A stretch of 39,010 nucleotides of DNA from assembly GCA_027532555.1 (NCBI GenBank), contig JAPZTJ010000045.1:1-39010 (forward strand), given 5' to 3'. A program made the translations under genes and the position numbers. The notes under the pieces are model-generated. The model did not search any database. It saw only the letters and a program-made list of their open reading frames with translations, and was not told the origin of the DNA. This document shows positions 24,445 through 33,219 of the stretch, piece by piece; the first letter of the stretch is position 1; each line of letters opens with the position of its first letter. The stretch is from Aquidulcibacter sp. (lineage in GTDB: Bacteria > Pseudomonadota > Alphaproteobacteria > Caulobacterales > Aquidulcibacteraceae).

Positions 24445-27400
24445 ATGAAGTTCAAATTCAAGGTCCAGCCCTATCAGACTGACGCTGTGGAGGCAGTCGT
24501 CGACTGTTTTGCCGGGCAGCCGATGACAGGGGGTATCATCTACCGGATCGACCCTGGCCGCAAGGCGCAGACCAGCGCCTTCGAGGAAGGCTTCAAGAAC
24601 GCCGACCTTCAGCTGACCGAGCCTCAGGTCCTGGCGAACATCAAGGACATCCAGCGTCGCCAGAACCTGCCCATCTCGGACGGCTTGGTCGCCAGCGCGG
24701 GGTGCAAGATCAACCTCGACGTCGAGATGGAGACAGGGACCGGTAAAACATATTGCTACATCAAGACCATGTTCGAGATGAACAAGCGATATGGCTGGTC
24801 CAAGTTCATTATCATGGTCCCGAGCATTGCGATCCGGGAGGGCGTCTATAAGTCCCTCCAGATCACCGCGGACCATTTCACCGAAAGCTACGGCAAGAAG
24901 GCGCGCTTCTTCATCTACAATTCAAAGCGCCTGCACGAGCTGGAGAGTTTTTCGTCTGACGCCGGCATCAACGTCATGGTCATAAACATCCAGGCGTTCG
25001 CCGCCAGGGGTGCTGACAACCGCCGGATCTACGACGAGCTCGATGACTTTCAGTCTCGGCGGCCCATCGATGTGATCGCCAGCAACCGGCCGATCGTGAT
25101 CCTGGACGAGCCGCAGAAGATGGAGGGCAAGGCGACGACGGAGTCCCTGCCGAAGTTCAAGCCGCTGATGATCCTGCGCTATTCAGCGACCCATAAGACT
25201 CAGCACAACCGGGTTCACCGTCTGGATGCGTTGGACGCCTATAACCAGAAGCTGGTGAAGAAGATCTCCGTGCGCGGCATCCAGACCCGCGGCCTGGCTG
25301 GGACCAATGCCTACCTCTATCTCGAAGGGATCGACATCTCGAAGAAGGCGCCGGTCGCCCGCGTAGAGCTGGAAATCAAGCTCAAGACCGGCGAGATCAA
25401 GCGTCAGGTCCGCCGGCTGGAATTCCGCGACGACCTGTTCACGCTATCAGGTGACCTTGATCAGTACCGGGGCTTCACCATCTCTCAGATCGACTATAAC
25501 AACGATACCGTCGAATTCACCAATGGCGTAATCCTGTCGGCCGGCGAGGCCACTGGTGACGTGTCCGAGCGGGATATCCGTCGCATCCAGATCCGGGAGA
25601 CGATCAAAGCGCATTTCGACAAGGAAAAGCAGCTCTTCTCTCAAGGCATCAAGGTGCTGTCCCTGTTCTTCATCGACGAGGTCGCCAAGTACCGCGACTA
25701 CGATCAGGCGGATGAAAAGGGAGAGTACGCCCGCGTTTTCGAGGAGGAATATGAGCTCCTGAAAGCAGAATACCTGTCGGAGCTGGCGATCGACAACGAG
25801 GCCTATCGCAAGCACCTGGCCGGCATCGACGCCGCCAAGACCCACAACGGTTACTTCTCGATCGACAAGAAGACCAACCGGCTGAAGAATCCGGATGTCG
25901 GGGCAAAGTCCGTCGATTCCGACGACACGGATGCCTATGACCTGATCCTGAAGGACAAAGAGCGGCTGCTGTCCTTCGCCGAAGCGACTCGGTTCATCTT
26001 TTCCCACTCCGCGCTTCGCGAAGGGTGGGACAATCCGAACGTCTTCGTGATGTGTATGCTAAAGCACAGCGACAACATGATTTCGCGGCGGCAGGAAGTC
26101 GGTCGAGGGCTACGCCTGTCGGTCAACCAGGATGGCGATCGCATGGACCATCCTGCGGTAGTCCATGACATCAACGTCCTGACCGTGGTGGCCAGCGAGA
26201 GCTACAAGGACTTTGTCGGGGGGCTCCAGAAAGAGATTGCCGATACCTTGTCCGCGCGACCGCGCGTTGCCAACGAAGCTTACTTCAAAGGAAAAGTGCT
26301 CGAAACTGAAGGCGGTAAGATCGAGGTTTCGGCCAACATGGCAGCCGGAATAGAGTTTTATCTCGTGCAAAATGGCTATGTGGATCGCCAGAAAGCGATC
26401 GCCGGAAAGTATCACGAAGCGCGAAACAAGGGCGAATTGGCCGAATTACCTGATGACCTTAAGCCGTATGCCGATCAGATGTTCCAGCTGATCGACAGCG
26501 TGTTCAGCGGCGCCCAATTGCCTAAGGTAGAAGATGGTCGAAAGCCGAAGACCAATCCACTGAACACCAATTTCGAAAAGAAAGAATTCCAGGAGCTCTG
26601 GAGCCGAATTAACCGCAAAGCCGTCTATCGCGTGGAGTTTGATTCCAGCGAGCTCATTCGAAAATGCGTCGGTGCGCTCGATAGCCAGCTCCGGGTCACG
26701 CCACTGCAGTACACCGTCCAAACTGGCATGCAGATTGCGGAAATTACAGACAATCAGCTAAGGGCTGGCGACGGCTTCAAGGTGACTAGTACAACCACAC
26801 AAAGCGGTGGGTCGGTCTATTCGCAGGTAAAGTACGACCTGCTGGGCAAGGTTGCTGAAAATGCGCGCCTCACCCGCCAGACTGTTGCACAAATCCTGAC
26901 TGGGATGGAGCCAAGCATCTTTGCTCAGTTCCGCCAGAACCCCGAGCATTTCATTGCCGAGGCTTCTAGGATCATTTCTGAGCAGAAGGCCACAATGGTC
27001 ATCGAGCGCCTGGCTTACGACGGCGTCAATGACCGCTTTGAGGTCGACATTTTCACGGCCAACCAGTCGGGTCAGGACTTCTCCAAGGTTGGCTCGAAAC
27101 TTAAGAACCATATCTATGATTACGTTGTTACCGACTCGGACATTGAGCGGCGGTTTGTGGAGGAGCTTGATGCTAGCGACGAGGTCGTCGTCTACGCAAA
27201 GCTTCCTCGTGGGTTCCTAATCCCGACCCCTGTCGGCGACTATAACCCAGACTGGGCGATCTCATTTAAGGTCGGCTTGGTCAAGCACGTTTACTTCGTT
27301 GCTGAGACTAAGGGGACTATGTCCTCGCTGAAGCTGCGAGAGATCGAGTCCACTAAGATCGCATGCGCAAAGAAGTTCTTCGAGACAATAGGTCAGAGCA

Positions 27401-27501
27401 CATCCACCGATCCGGTCCGGTACGATGTCGTTACAGACTACGGGAAATTGATGGAAGTTGTCGGTGTCAGCCGTTTTGCGTCGACCGGCCCGCCGGCTTA
27501 A
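24445..27501 (+). CDS. res: Type III restriction endonuclease subunit (Res)
   Basis: The 1018-residue helicase-nuclease subunit of a type III system: with Mod it uses ATP to communicate along DNA and cut away from the site. Start ATG 24445 follows GAGGGG by 8 bases. Superfamily 2 motifs: EMETGTGKT with Walker A at residues 96-102, DEPQ at about 221-224 (the type III form of DExx), [22 protein letters not shown] and motif [11 protein letters not shown] near residue 553. The C-terminal PD-(D/E)XK nuclease shows GDYNPDWAI (Asp935) and AETKG (Glu954, Lys956). Length matches EcoP1I-like Res subunits. All expected catalytic residues are present, so it should be active. The part after about 26250 is less G/C-rich than the first half. 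Confidence 0.94.
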   Translation: MKFKFKVQPYQTDAVEAVVDCFAGQPMTGGIIYRIDPGRKAQTSAFEEGFKNADLQLTEPQVLANIKDIQRRQNLPISDGLVASAGCKINLDVEMETGTGKTYCYIKTMFEMNKRYGWSKFIIMVPSIAIREGVYKSLQITADHFTESYGKKARFFIYNSKRLHELESFSSDAGINVMVINIQAFAARGADNRRIYDELDDFQSRRPIDVIASNRPIVILDEPQKMEGKATTESLPKFKPLMILRYSATHKTQHNRVHRLDALDAYNQKLVKKISVRGIQTRGLAGTNAYLYLEGIDISKKAPVARVELEIKLKTGEIKRQVRRLEFRDDLFTLSGDLDQYRGFTISQIDYNNDTVEFTNGVILSAGEATGDVSERDIRRIQIRETIKAHFDKEKQLFSQGIKVLSLFFIDEVAKYRDYDQADEKGEYARVFEEEYELLKAEYLSELAIDNEAYRKHLAGIDAAKTHNGYFSIDKKTNRLKNPDVGAKSVDSDDTDAYDLILKDKERLLSFAEATRFIFSHSALREGWDNPNVFVMCMLKHSDNMISRRQEVGRGLRLSVNQDGDRMDHPAVVHDINVLTVVASESYKDFVGGLQKEIADTLSARPRVANEAYFKGKVLETEGGKIEVSANMAAGIEFYLVQNGYVDRQKAIAGKYHEARNKGELAELPDDLKPYADQMFQLIDSVFSGAQLPKVEDGRKPKTNPLNTNFEKKEFQELWSRINRKAVYRVEFDSSELIRKCVGALDSQLRVTPLQYTVQTGMQIAEITDNQLRAGDGFKVTSTTTQSGGSVYSQVKYDLLGKVAENARLTRQTVAQILTGMEPSIFAQFRQNPEHFIAEASRIISEQKATMVIERLAYDGVNDRFEVDIFTANQSGQDFSKVGSKLKNHIYDYVVTDSDIERRFVEELDASDEVVVYAKLPRGFLIPTPVGDYNPDWAISFKVGLVKHVYFVAETKGTMSSLKLREIESTKIACAKKFFETIGQSTSTDPVRYDVVTDYGKLMEVVGVSRFASTGPPA

Positions 27502-27540
27502 TGGCTGTAATTGCCGATTGCCGATACTTAGGAGGCTTTG

Positions 27541-28629
27541 ATGCCGATTTATGAATTGCGCCAGAACTGTTTAACCCCTTTAAACGCGACCAGCTTTGAG
27601 ATTGAGCGTTTGAGTGAGCGCTGGGATATTCAGCGGCTACTAAGAGACCGGATTGAGTGCTTAGAGGACGGCCTAATGGTGCTTGCAGAGGAGTTTAGTG
27701 ACTGGCAAGATAGCAATCGTCGGATAGACCTACTCTGCCTCGACACTGAAGCGAATTTAGTGGTGGTGGAGCTCAAGCGAACGCTCGATGGCGGCCACAT
27801 GGAGCTACAAGCGATACGTTATGCCGCGATGGTCTCAGGTATGAGGTTCGAGCAAGCAGTGGATGCATATGCTCGGTTTCGAGCCCAAATTGAACGAGCG
27901 GCAGCAGACCATGATGCAGCGCGGTCGCAAATTTTAGCTTTTCTGAACTGGGCCGAGCCGATTGAGGATGACTTCGCTCAGGACACGCGAATAATTTTAG
28001 CGTCGGCCGATTTCAGCAAGGAACTAACTACGTCTGTGATGTGGTTAAGGGATAGGGAGATAGACATACGATGCGTACGCTTAAAGCCCTATCGACTTGA
28101 AGACAGCCGCATGTTGATCGATATTCAGCAATTAATCCCGCTGCCAGAGGCCGCAGAATTTCAAACCCAAATCGGTGCCAAAAGGCAGGCTGTGCGAAAG
28201 GAACGCGTGGAGAGACACGACCTACGTTATCGCTTCTGGGATGGTCTGCTTTCTAAGGCCAAGGAAAACAACCCAGTGCACGCAAATCGGTCCCCCTCCA
28301 AGGATACTTGGATCAGCGGCAGCATTGGCCGAACCGGGTTTTCAATCAGTTACACACTCCGTCAACGAGACAACAATGTGCACCTCTGGATCGCAAATAA
28401 TAAAGCGGCTTACGATAGTTTGTTAAACCAGAAAGCGGAAATTGAGGAGGAGTTCGGAGCGCCCCTAATTTGGAAAGAGGCTGAAGGTCAAATGGGTCGT
28501 ACAATATCCTTTCCGCAACAAGGGGGATATCGATCCGACCCCGAAGAGTGGCCTGCCATCCAAGAAAGGATGATTGACGCCATGCTGAGGCTGGACTCTG
28601 CTTTGCGTGCCCGGGTGCAGGCTCTATAA
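27541..28629 (+). CDS. NucS/DUF91-like nuclease domain with C-terminal DUF4268
   Basis: A 362-residue protein beginning at ATG 27541, which has a perfect AGGAGG five bases upstream. The N-terminal domain (about 1-125) carries a PD-(D/E)XK core: NRRIDLL with Asp63, then VVVELKR with Glu77 and Lys79, followed by ELQAIRYAAM, as in NucS/DUF91-like nucleases. The C-terminal part, from about residue 225 (LRYRFWDGLLSKAKE), with SISYTLRQRDNNVHLWI, fits DUF4268. It follows res by 39 bases on the same strand, so it may be a fifth member of the operon or an independent nuclease. Its function is not established; proteins of this type are common in defence islands. Confidence 0.75.
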   Translation: MPIYELRQNCLTPLNATSFEIERLSERWDIQRLLRDRIECLEDGLMVLAEEFSDWQDSNRRIDLLCLDTEANLVVVELKRTLDGGHMELQAIRYAAMVSGMRFEQAVDAYARFRAQIERAAADHDAARSQILAFLNWAEPIEDDFAQDTRIILASADFSKELTTSVMWLRDREIDIRCVRLKPYRLEDSRMLIDIQQLIPLPEAAEFQTQIGAKRQAVRKERVERHDLRYRFWDGLLSKAKENNPVHANRSPSKDTWISGSIGRTGFSISYTLRQRDNNVHLWIANNKAAYDSLLNQKAEIEEEFGAPLIWKEAEGQMGRTISFPQQGGYRSDPEEWPAIQERMIDAMLRLDSALRARVQAL

Positions 28630-28964
28630 GCCCATTCTTTTGGAGATTCCGCAGGGGTCAATAGAATCTTGAAACGTGACTCTAGCCGGTACGCGAATTT
28701 CATAGGCTTCGGAAAAAGCTAGGTCAGTGCTACCGGAAGAGTTGCTCACCACCCTTCGTCAGCTCGTAATGAATGGGCTCCATCCAGGATAGTTCTCAAT
28801 TTAAGATTGTTGCCATCACTCAGCCTTAGCGTTACGAAGCCTTAGACTTAGTGTTGCAAAAAATGCATCAGCCACAGTCTTCAATTATGAATTTATCAGC
28901 TGCGCTCGCTGGAATTAGAGTCAATGATTGGCAGCCTAACATTCAGATTAGGATCGGAAATCCA
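28630..28964. other. Intergenic region before the McrA-like gene, with a short direct repeat
   Basis: No gene is seen in these 335 bases. The octamer AGCCTTAG occurs twice, at 28822-28829 and 28838-28845, 16 bases apart, followed by ACTTAG at 28847-28852. This near-tandem arrangement upstream of the next gene could be a regulator binding site, but the repeats are short and it may be chance. No terminator with a clear T-run was found after the preceding gene. Confidence 0.35.
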
Positions 28965-30761
28965 ATGGCTCGAGCGCATATAACTTATGAAGCTGTTCTA
29001 AGCGCTATCACTGAGTTCGATTCACTCGGACGGGACGCCTTTCTTGCGAACTACGGCTTTGGGCCGGCGCGTGACTACATGCTTGTTTTTCAAGGCAAGC
29101 ATTACGACTCGAAAGCAATTACCGCAGTTGCTCATAAATGGGCCCCTGATGGCGGCGGTAAACCCCTAACCAATCAGGAACTCAGTGGTGGTCAAAGCGA
29201 TTCAGTCAAACTGCTACGCCAATTAGGTTTCGAAGTGACACAACCTGATCAAAATTCAGATTGGACTTGGGACGAGCACGTACTCGCGTTGAGCCTTTAT
29301 ATGGCCAACCCTGCTTCACCGCCTTCCAAAGGGAGTCCAGAAATCCGGGACCTATCATTGCTCCTGAATCGCCTTGGCAGACAGCGGGGTGTGGCGATGT
29401 CCGAGACATTTCGTAACCCAAATGGCGTGTACATGAAGTTGATGAACTTTCGCCGCCTTGATCCTGTGTTTGCGGCGCAAGGCAAAGTTGGACTTGGACG
29501 CGGCAACAAAGGAGAGGAATCTGTCTGGGACCGATTCAAAGATGACTTAGTCGGGCTTAAGGCCAAAGCCGCGGAGATTAAAGAGCAAATCGAACTTGGT
29601 TCCGCTTTACCTGCCCAGCTTGAAAGAGGTCCGCAACTATTCAATGAGAATGCGCTTGCGACTGAATTTGAAAGGTTCAAAAGCCTAATTTTAGCAAATG
29701 AGGGGCGGTCATTTCGAAATTTCCAGGAAGGCTTAGCAGCCACTTGGGAGGGCTATAAACCCAGCCTCCGTGAGCGAGCGCTTGATTTGCTTGACGCTGA
29801 GAGCTGGTCTGAGGGTGATGTTGGAACAGGAGCAATCCTAGAGAAAGCGATTGCAGCAATAGAAATTCAGGACCAAGCACCTAAGCTCACCAATAACTTG
29901 GTATTTTGGCAGAACCGATTTGGACACGCCAATCGAGAACATCGTGTCTTTATTGAAGCGCAAACTGAGGCATCCCAAAGAAAGAAATTAGAGTTCTTGT
30001 TATTCCAGCTTTACCGGGGCGACATGGATGAGGGTGCGCTGTTTGATGAGCTGATCGACCTTGTCGGAGCCAAGTATCCCCTTCTTGCTTATCTGTTTTT
30101 TCTAAAAGACATTGAGCGTTTCGCTCCAATTCAACCGACCACCTTTGACGGCGCATTCCAAAAACTTGGTGTTTCGCACATCTCGTCGAGAAACTGTTCC
30201 TGGGAGAATTATTTCCGTTTCAATGCTGTTCTTGAGCAAATTCGTGAAGCTTTGAGCCAGATTAAAGGCATTGGGTCGCCCCGACTAATCGATGCACACT
30301 CATTCTGCTGGCTACTCGTTAAACTTCCGAGCCAGCCTATAGCGCCTCGGGAAACTCGAAAGAATCCCGGCCGAGTTATCGGCGGGGCTGAAAAGTCAGT
30401 CGTTGTGATGCGTCACTCAATTCAAAGCACGACACAAAACGCTAATGGCCAGCTCGTCGAGCGTACGCTGAAGAATAAAGACCTGCTGATGAACGCCCAA
30501 CAGCTTGATAGGCTGTTGGCGAGTTTGCTGGAGGTCCAGGATAATCGTTGCGCGCTGACTGGCATTCCCTTTCATTTTCACGGCCCAGACGCCGATCGTA
30601 AACTGCTGCCATCCCCAGACCGCATCGATAGCAACGGTCACTATGAACATGGCAATCTCCAAATTGTGTGCCAGTTCATAAATTTTTGGAAACGAGACAC
30701 CCCTGACGATGAATTTAGGAGGTTGCTAATGCTGGTCCGCGGTTCTGAGGGCATGGACTGA
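28965..30761 (+). CDS. McrA-like HNH endonuclease, putative type IV restriction enzyme
   Basis: I chose ATG 28965 (MARAHITYEAVLSAITEFDS), the start of a ScoMcrA-like N-terminal head domain (LGRDAFLANYGFGPARDYML, then GKHYDSKAITAVAHKWA), with CGGAA six bases upstream; the open frame starts earlier but without family resemblance. The 598-residue product continues with a block typical of McrA-like nucleases (TWDEHVLALSLYMANP, LSLLLNRLGRQRG), a helical middle region, and an HNH/McrA-type C-terminal nuclease: CALTG (Cys529), SPDRIDSNGHYEHGNLQIVC with Asp552 and Cys569, and FINFWKRDT. ScoMcrA of Streptomyces cuts phosphorothioated and methylated DNA; whether this enzyme senses any modification is inferred. 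The mrr gene follows after 26 bases. Confidence 0.78.
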   Translation: MARAHITYEAVLSAITEFDSLGRDAFLANYGFGPARDYMLVFQGKHYDSKAITAVAHKWAPDGGGKPLTNQELSGGQSDSVKLLRQLGFEVTQPDQNSDWTWDEHVLALSLYMANPASPPSKGSPEIRDLSLLLNRLGRQRGVAMSETFRNPNGVYMKLMNFRRLDPVFAAQGKVGLGRGNKGEESVWDRFKDDLVGLKAKAAEIKEQIELGSALPAQLERGPQLFNENALATEFERFKSLILANEGRSFRNFQEGLAATWEGYKPSLRERALDLLDAESWSEGDVGTGAILEKAIAAIEIQDQAPKLTNNLVFWQNRFGHANREHRVFIEAQTEASQRKKLEFLLFQLYRGDMDEGALFDELIDLVGAKYPLLAYLFFLKDIERFAPIQPTTFDGAFQKLGVSHISSRNCSWENYFRFNAVLEQIREALSQIKGIGSPRLIDAHSFCWLLVKLPSQPIAPRETRKNPGRVIGGAEKSVVVMRHSIQSTTQNANGQLVERTLKNKDLLMNAQQLDRLLASLLEVQDNRCALTGIPFHFHGPDADRKLLPSPDRIDSNGHYEHGNLQIVCQFINFWKRDTPDDEFRRLLMLVRGSEGMD

Positions 30762-30787
30762 ATTCCTTCTGATGGTAATGAATATCT

Positions 30788-31714
30788 ATGGCCATTCCTG
30801 ATTATCAAACACTCATGCTTCCGGTTCTTTCCGTTGCCGCTCAAGGTGAAACCCGTGTCCCAGAAGCCGCCGAGGTGATTGCAAACCAACTGGGGCTTAC
30901 CAGCGACGAGCGTGAGCAAATGCTACCGAGCGGAACACAAAGGCTTCTGCACAACCGGATACATTGGGCCAAATTCTATCTGACAAAGGCCGGCCTGATT
31001 GTGAGTCCAAAGCGCGGGCTCTTTAGCGCGAGCGCAATCGGACGCAATTTACTTGCTACTCGACCAAGCCGAATCGACGTTGAAACGCTTAAGACCTATC
31101 CGGCATTCGCCGCATTCCACAAAGCAAGTTCGGCAGGATCAGGCCGCAATGATGCTCCGGCAGTCGAAGCTGCTTCAGTTTCGGCTGCCACCCCAGAAGA
31201 ACAAGTTGACGCGGCTTACTCGGTTCTCACTGCAGCGCTCAAAGCCGAACTCTTGAACAGAATTCTCGAGCAGACGCCGACGTTCTTTGAGCGTGTCATT
31301 GTCGATTTGCTGGTTGCCATGGGGTATGGCGGTTCCCATGAAAATGCTGCCATGCGACTTGGCAAGAGCGGCGATGGTGGCATCGATGGCATTGTCGACG
31401 AAGACAGACTTGGTCTTGATCGGATTTATCTTCAAGCGAAGCGCTATGCCATTGGTTCAAGCGTTGGACGGCCAGAGATCCAAGCCTTTGTAGGAAGCCT
31501 TGTTGGCCTAGGCGCGACCAAGGGTGTTTTTGTGACAACATCAAGCTTCAGCACCCCGGCCATGGAATTTGTGCGTGGCCTCCAACAGCGCATCGTTCTT
31601 ATCGACGGCGCAAGACTTACAGAATTGATGGTTGAGTTTGGAGTGGGCGTCAGGATCAACCGAACAATCGAATTCAAACGATTGGACGAAGATTTTTTTG
31701 CCGACAACGAATAG
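30788..31714 (+). CDS. mrr: Mrr-type restriction endonuclease
   Basis: A 308-residue Mrr-family nuclease. The N-terminal domain (about 1-95) is the Mrr winged-helix DNA-binding domain (MAIPDYQTLMLPVLSVAAQG, WAKFYLTKAGLI, RGLFSASAIGRNLL). A variable linker leads to the C-terminal catalytic domain: FFERVIVDLLVAMGYGG, then GKSGDGGIDGIV with Asp196 and Asp200, and LQAKRY with Gln216 and Lys218, which is the Mrr form of the PD-(D/E)XK site, followed by VGRPEIQAFVGSLVGLGATK and FVTTSSFS. Mrr enzymes cut methylated DNA. It is in tandem with the McrA-like gene, giving two putative modification-dependent nucleases side by side. Length and motifs indicate an intact gene. Confidence 0.9.
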   Translation: MAIPDYQTLMLPVLSVAAQGETRVPEAAEVIANQLGLTSDEREQMLPSGTQRLLHNRIHWAKFYLTKAGLIVSPKRGLFSASAIGRNLLATRPSRIDVETLKTYPAFAAFHKASSAGSGRNDAPAVEAASVSAATPEEQVDAAYSVLTAALKAELLNRILEQTPTFFERVIVDLLVAMGYGGSHENAAMRLGKSGDGGIDGIVDEDRLGLDRIYLQAKRYAIGSSVGRPEIQAFVGSLVGLGATKGVFVTTSSFSTPAMEFVRGLQQRIVLIDGARLTELMVEFGVGVRINRTIEFKRLDEDFFADNE

Positions 31715-31753
31715 GCGAAGCGTACCCAATTCGCGGTTTTTGACTACGCATCC

Positions 31754-31914
31754 GCTGCCCCCATCGGCCCAAAATCCCTGCACCCCTGCCCGTCTACCCG
31801 CAACCATTCGGTCGGGCGCTCACGCTTCCGCCCCGGTCTGGACAGGACGAGACTACCGGGGTGCGGGTAGGCAATCAGGGGTGCGGTTTGTTGATCTCGG
31901 CCGATGGGGGCGGC
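31754..31914. repeat. Large nested inverted repeat upstream of ardC
   Basis: Three pairs of arms face each other in register. Outer: GCTGCCCCCATCGGCC (31754-31769) against GGCCGATGGGGGCGGC (31899-31914), 15 of 16 matching. Middle: GCACCCCTG (31780-31788) against CAGGGGTGC (31876-31884), perfect. Inner: CTACCCGCA (31794-31802) against TGCGGGTAG (31862-31870), perfect. Five unpaired bases separate middle and inner arms on both sides. A further hairpin, CCCCGGT (31831-31837) with ACCGGGG (31855-31861), sits in the loop. Such nested structure is typical of origins of transfer, single-strand promoters or replication sites rather than coding DNA. Confidence 0.8.
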
Positions 31915-31918
31915 GCGA

Positions 31919-31945
31919 GCTCATCGTGAGCATTGCGTAACGCAA
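31919..31945 (+). promoter_or_regulatory. Small palindromes between the large repeat and ardC
   Basis: GCTCA-TCG-TGAGC (31919-31931) is a perfect five-base-pair hairpin, and TTGCGT-A-ACGCAA (31933-31945) is a perfect palindrome with six-base arms. The second has the look of an operator site for a dimeric repressor. Both lie within 55 bases of the ardC start codon. Confidence 0.45.
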
Positions 31946-31954
31946 AATCCCATC

Positions 31955-31970
31955 GGCGGAGGTCTCCGCC
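31955..31970 (+). promoter_or_regulatory. Hairpin covering the ardC ribosome binding site
   Basis: GGCGGA (31955-31960) and TCCGCC (31965-31970) pair perfectly around GGTC, and this stem contains the GGAGG ribosome binding site at 31958-31962 and ends on the base before the ATG. It would be expected to reduce translation unless opened. CCCATCGG at 31949-31956 can also pair with CCGATGGG at 31901-31908, a segment otherwise used by the outer arm of the large repeat, so two alternative folds are possible. Confidence 0.5.
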
Positions 31971-33026
31971 ATGTCACTTACGATCGCTGCATCTCATCAC
32001 GCCCGCTATTCATCAGCGTCCGATGAAGTCCGTCTAACACCCCATGAGCGTGTCACCGCTCAAATCAGCTCCCTTTTGGAGCGCGGTGTTCGCCCGTGGA
32101 TCAAGCCATGGGATGATATTGTCCATCCTGATGCACTGGTCTTGCCGCTACGTTCCTGCGGAACGCCCTATCGCGGGATGAATATCATCGCTCTTTGGGC
32201 TGCTTCTCTGGAAAGTGGCTTCAGGTCACGCCATTGGTTCACCTTCAAACAAGCCTTGGCCATGAAGGCGTGCGTCCGCAAAGGTGAGCGTGGATCCTTT
32301 GTCGTTTATTATACCGAAGCGGGCGATAAATCAGAAAGTGACGGCAAGCCTTATCGGGTTCCCAAGTCCACGAGTGCCAACGGCGATGAGATTGGTGAAA
32401 CCCGGCGAATCCTGCGCGGCTATACCGTCTTCAATGCCGAACAGATCGAAGGTCTGCCTGAATCCTTCTATGCGGCTCCTGAAGCGCCAGTTGTTCCGCC
32501 TACTCCAATCAACATCAGCGAAGATGAGGCCCGTTGGGCTTCTCTCTTCGCGCGCATCCCCGTCACCCTACGCCATGGTGGCAATCGGGCCTTCTATTCC
32601 AAAGCCGCTGACTACATCCAAATGCCCCTTCGCGAGGCTTTTCGCGATGGCAGCCAATATTGGGCAACGCTTGCTCATGAGGCCGCCCATGCCTCGCGTC
32701 ATGAGACACGCCTCAACCGTGACTTCGGCCAGACCCGCTTTGGCGATGCGGGCTATGCGGTGGAAGAGCTTGTTGCGGAGCTTGCCAGTGCTTTCATCGG
32801 CGCACACATCGGCCTACCCGCTGATCATCTCGAAGATCATGCCGCCTACATTGATGGGTGGCTGAAGGTCCTCGGCGATAATCCATCGTCGTTCCTAATC
32901 GCCGCCAGCAAGGCCCAGGCTGCAGCTGACTGGGTTGTAGCTGAGATGGGGGTGGAATCGAACACCAGAAAGCAGACGCTTCAGAATTCCGATTTTGGCA
33001 ATAACCGAGGTGCGACGGACTGTTAG
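31971..33026 (+). CDS. ardC: ArdC-like antirestriction protein with zincin metallopeptidase domain
   Basis: A 351-residue ArdC-family protein. The N-terminal domain (about 20-150) is the ArdC single-stranded-DNA-binding domain (RVTAQISSLLERGVRPWIKP, YRGMNIIALWAASLESGF, WFTFKQALAMKACVRKGERG). The C-terminal metallopeptidase domain has the zinc motif HEAAH at residues 236-240 followed by SRHETRLNRDFG and YAVEELVAELASAFIG, which supplies the third zinc ligand region. ArdC of plasmids such as pSa protects entering DNA from host restriction after conjugation. Its own promoter region is unusually structured. It is encoded between restriction systems of this element, so it may also spare the element from its own or the recipient's nucleases. 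The last ~20 residues (NTRKQTLQNSDF...) look non-conserved. Confidence 0.9.
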   Translation: MSLTIAASHHARYSSASDEVRLTPHERVTAQISSLLERGVRPWIKPWDDIVHPDALVLPLRSCGTPYRGMNIIALWAASLESGFRSRHWFTFKQALAMKACVRKGERGSFVVYYTEAGDKSESDGKPYRVPKSTSANGDEIGETRRILRGYTVFNAEQIEGLPESFYAAPEAPVVPPTPINISEDEARWASLFARIPVTLRHGGNRAFYSKAADYIQMPLREAFRDGSQYWATLAHEAAHASRHETRLNRDFGQTRFGDAGYAVEELVAELASAFIGAHIGLPADHLEDHAAYIDGWLKVLGDNPSSFLIAASKAQAAADWVVAEMGVESNTRKQTLQNSDFGNNRGATDC

Positions 33027-33219
33027 GTTTTGGGGGACGTAGCACGAAAGCTGCCATCGCTAGAATCGAGCGACTGACCGCTAATCTGTTGCCGTTCGGG
33101 TCAGATCTGACGTGAAGCGGCAAGATAGCTGTCCCTCCGCCGAGGTTAGAACTTCGCTGAGTGGAGCAAAAATCGACATCAGATTGCCGAATCATGGCAG
33201 ACTCACTTATGGTCACTTG

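Noticed and set aside
24079-24876. Minus-strand 265-codon frame opposite mod and res
   Set aside because: It spans the junction of two well supported genes on the other strand and has the Leu/Asp/Val-rich look of an antisense frame in G/C-rich DNA.
25447-26007. Minus-strand 186-codon frame inside res
   Set aside because: It is antisense to the conserved helicase domain and has no family resemblance.
18563-28629. BREX or DISARM as an explanation for the helicase plus methyltransferase operon
   Set aside because: There is no PglZ, BrxC or BrxL for BREX and no DrmA, DrmB or DrmC for DISARM. The DEPQ motif and motif order of res and mod are those of type III restriction.
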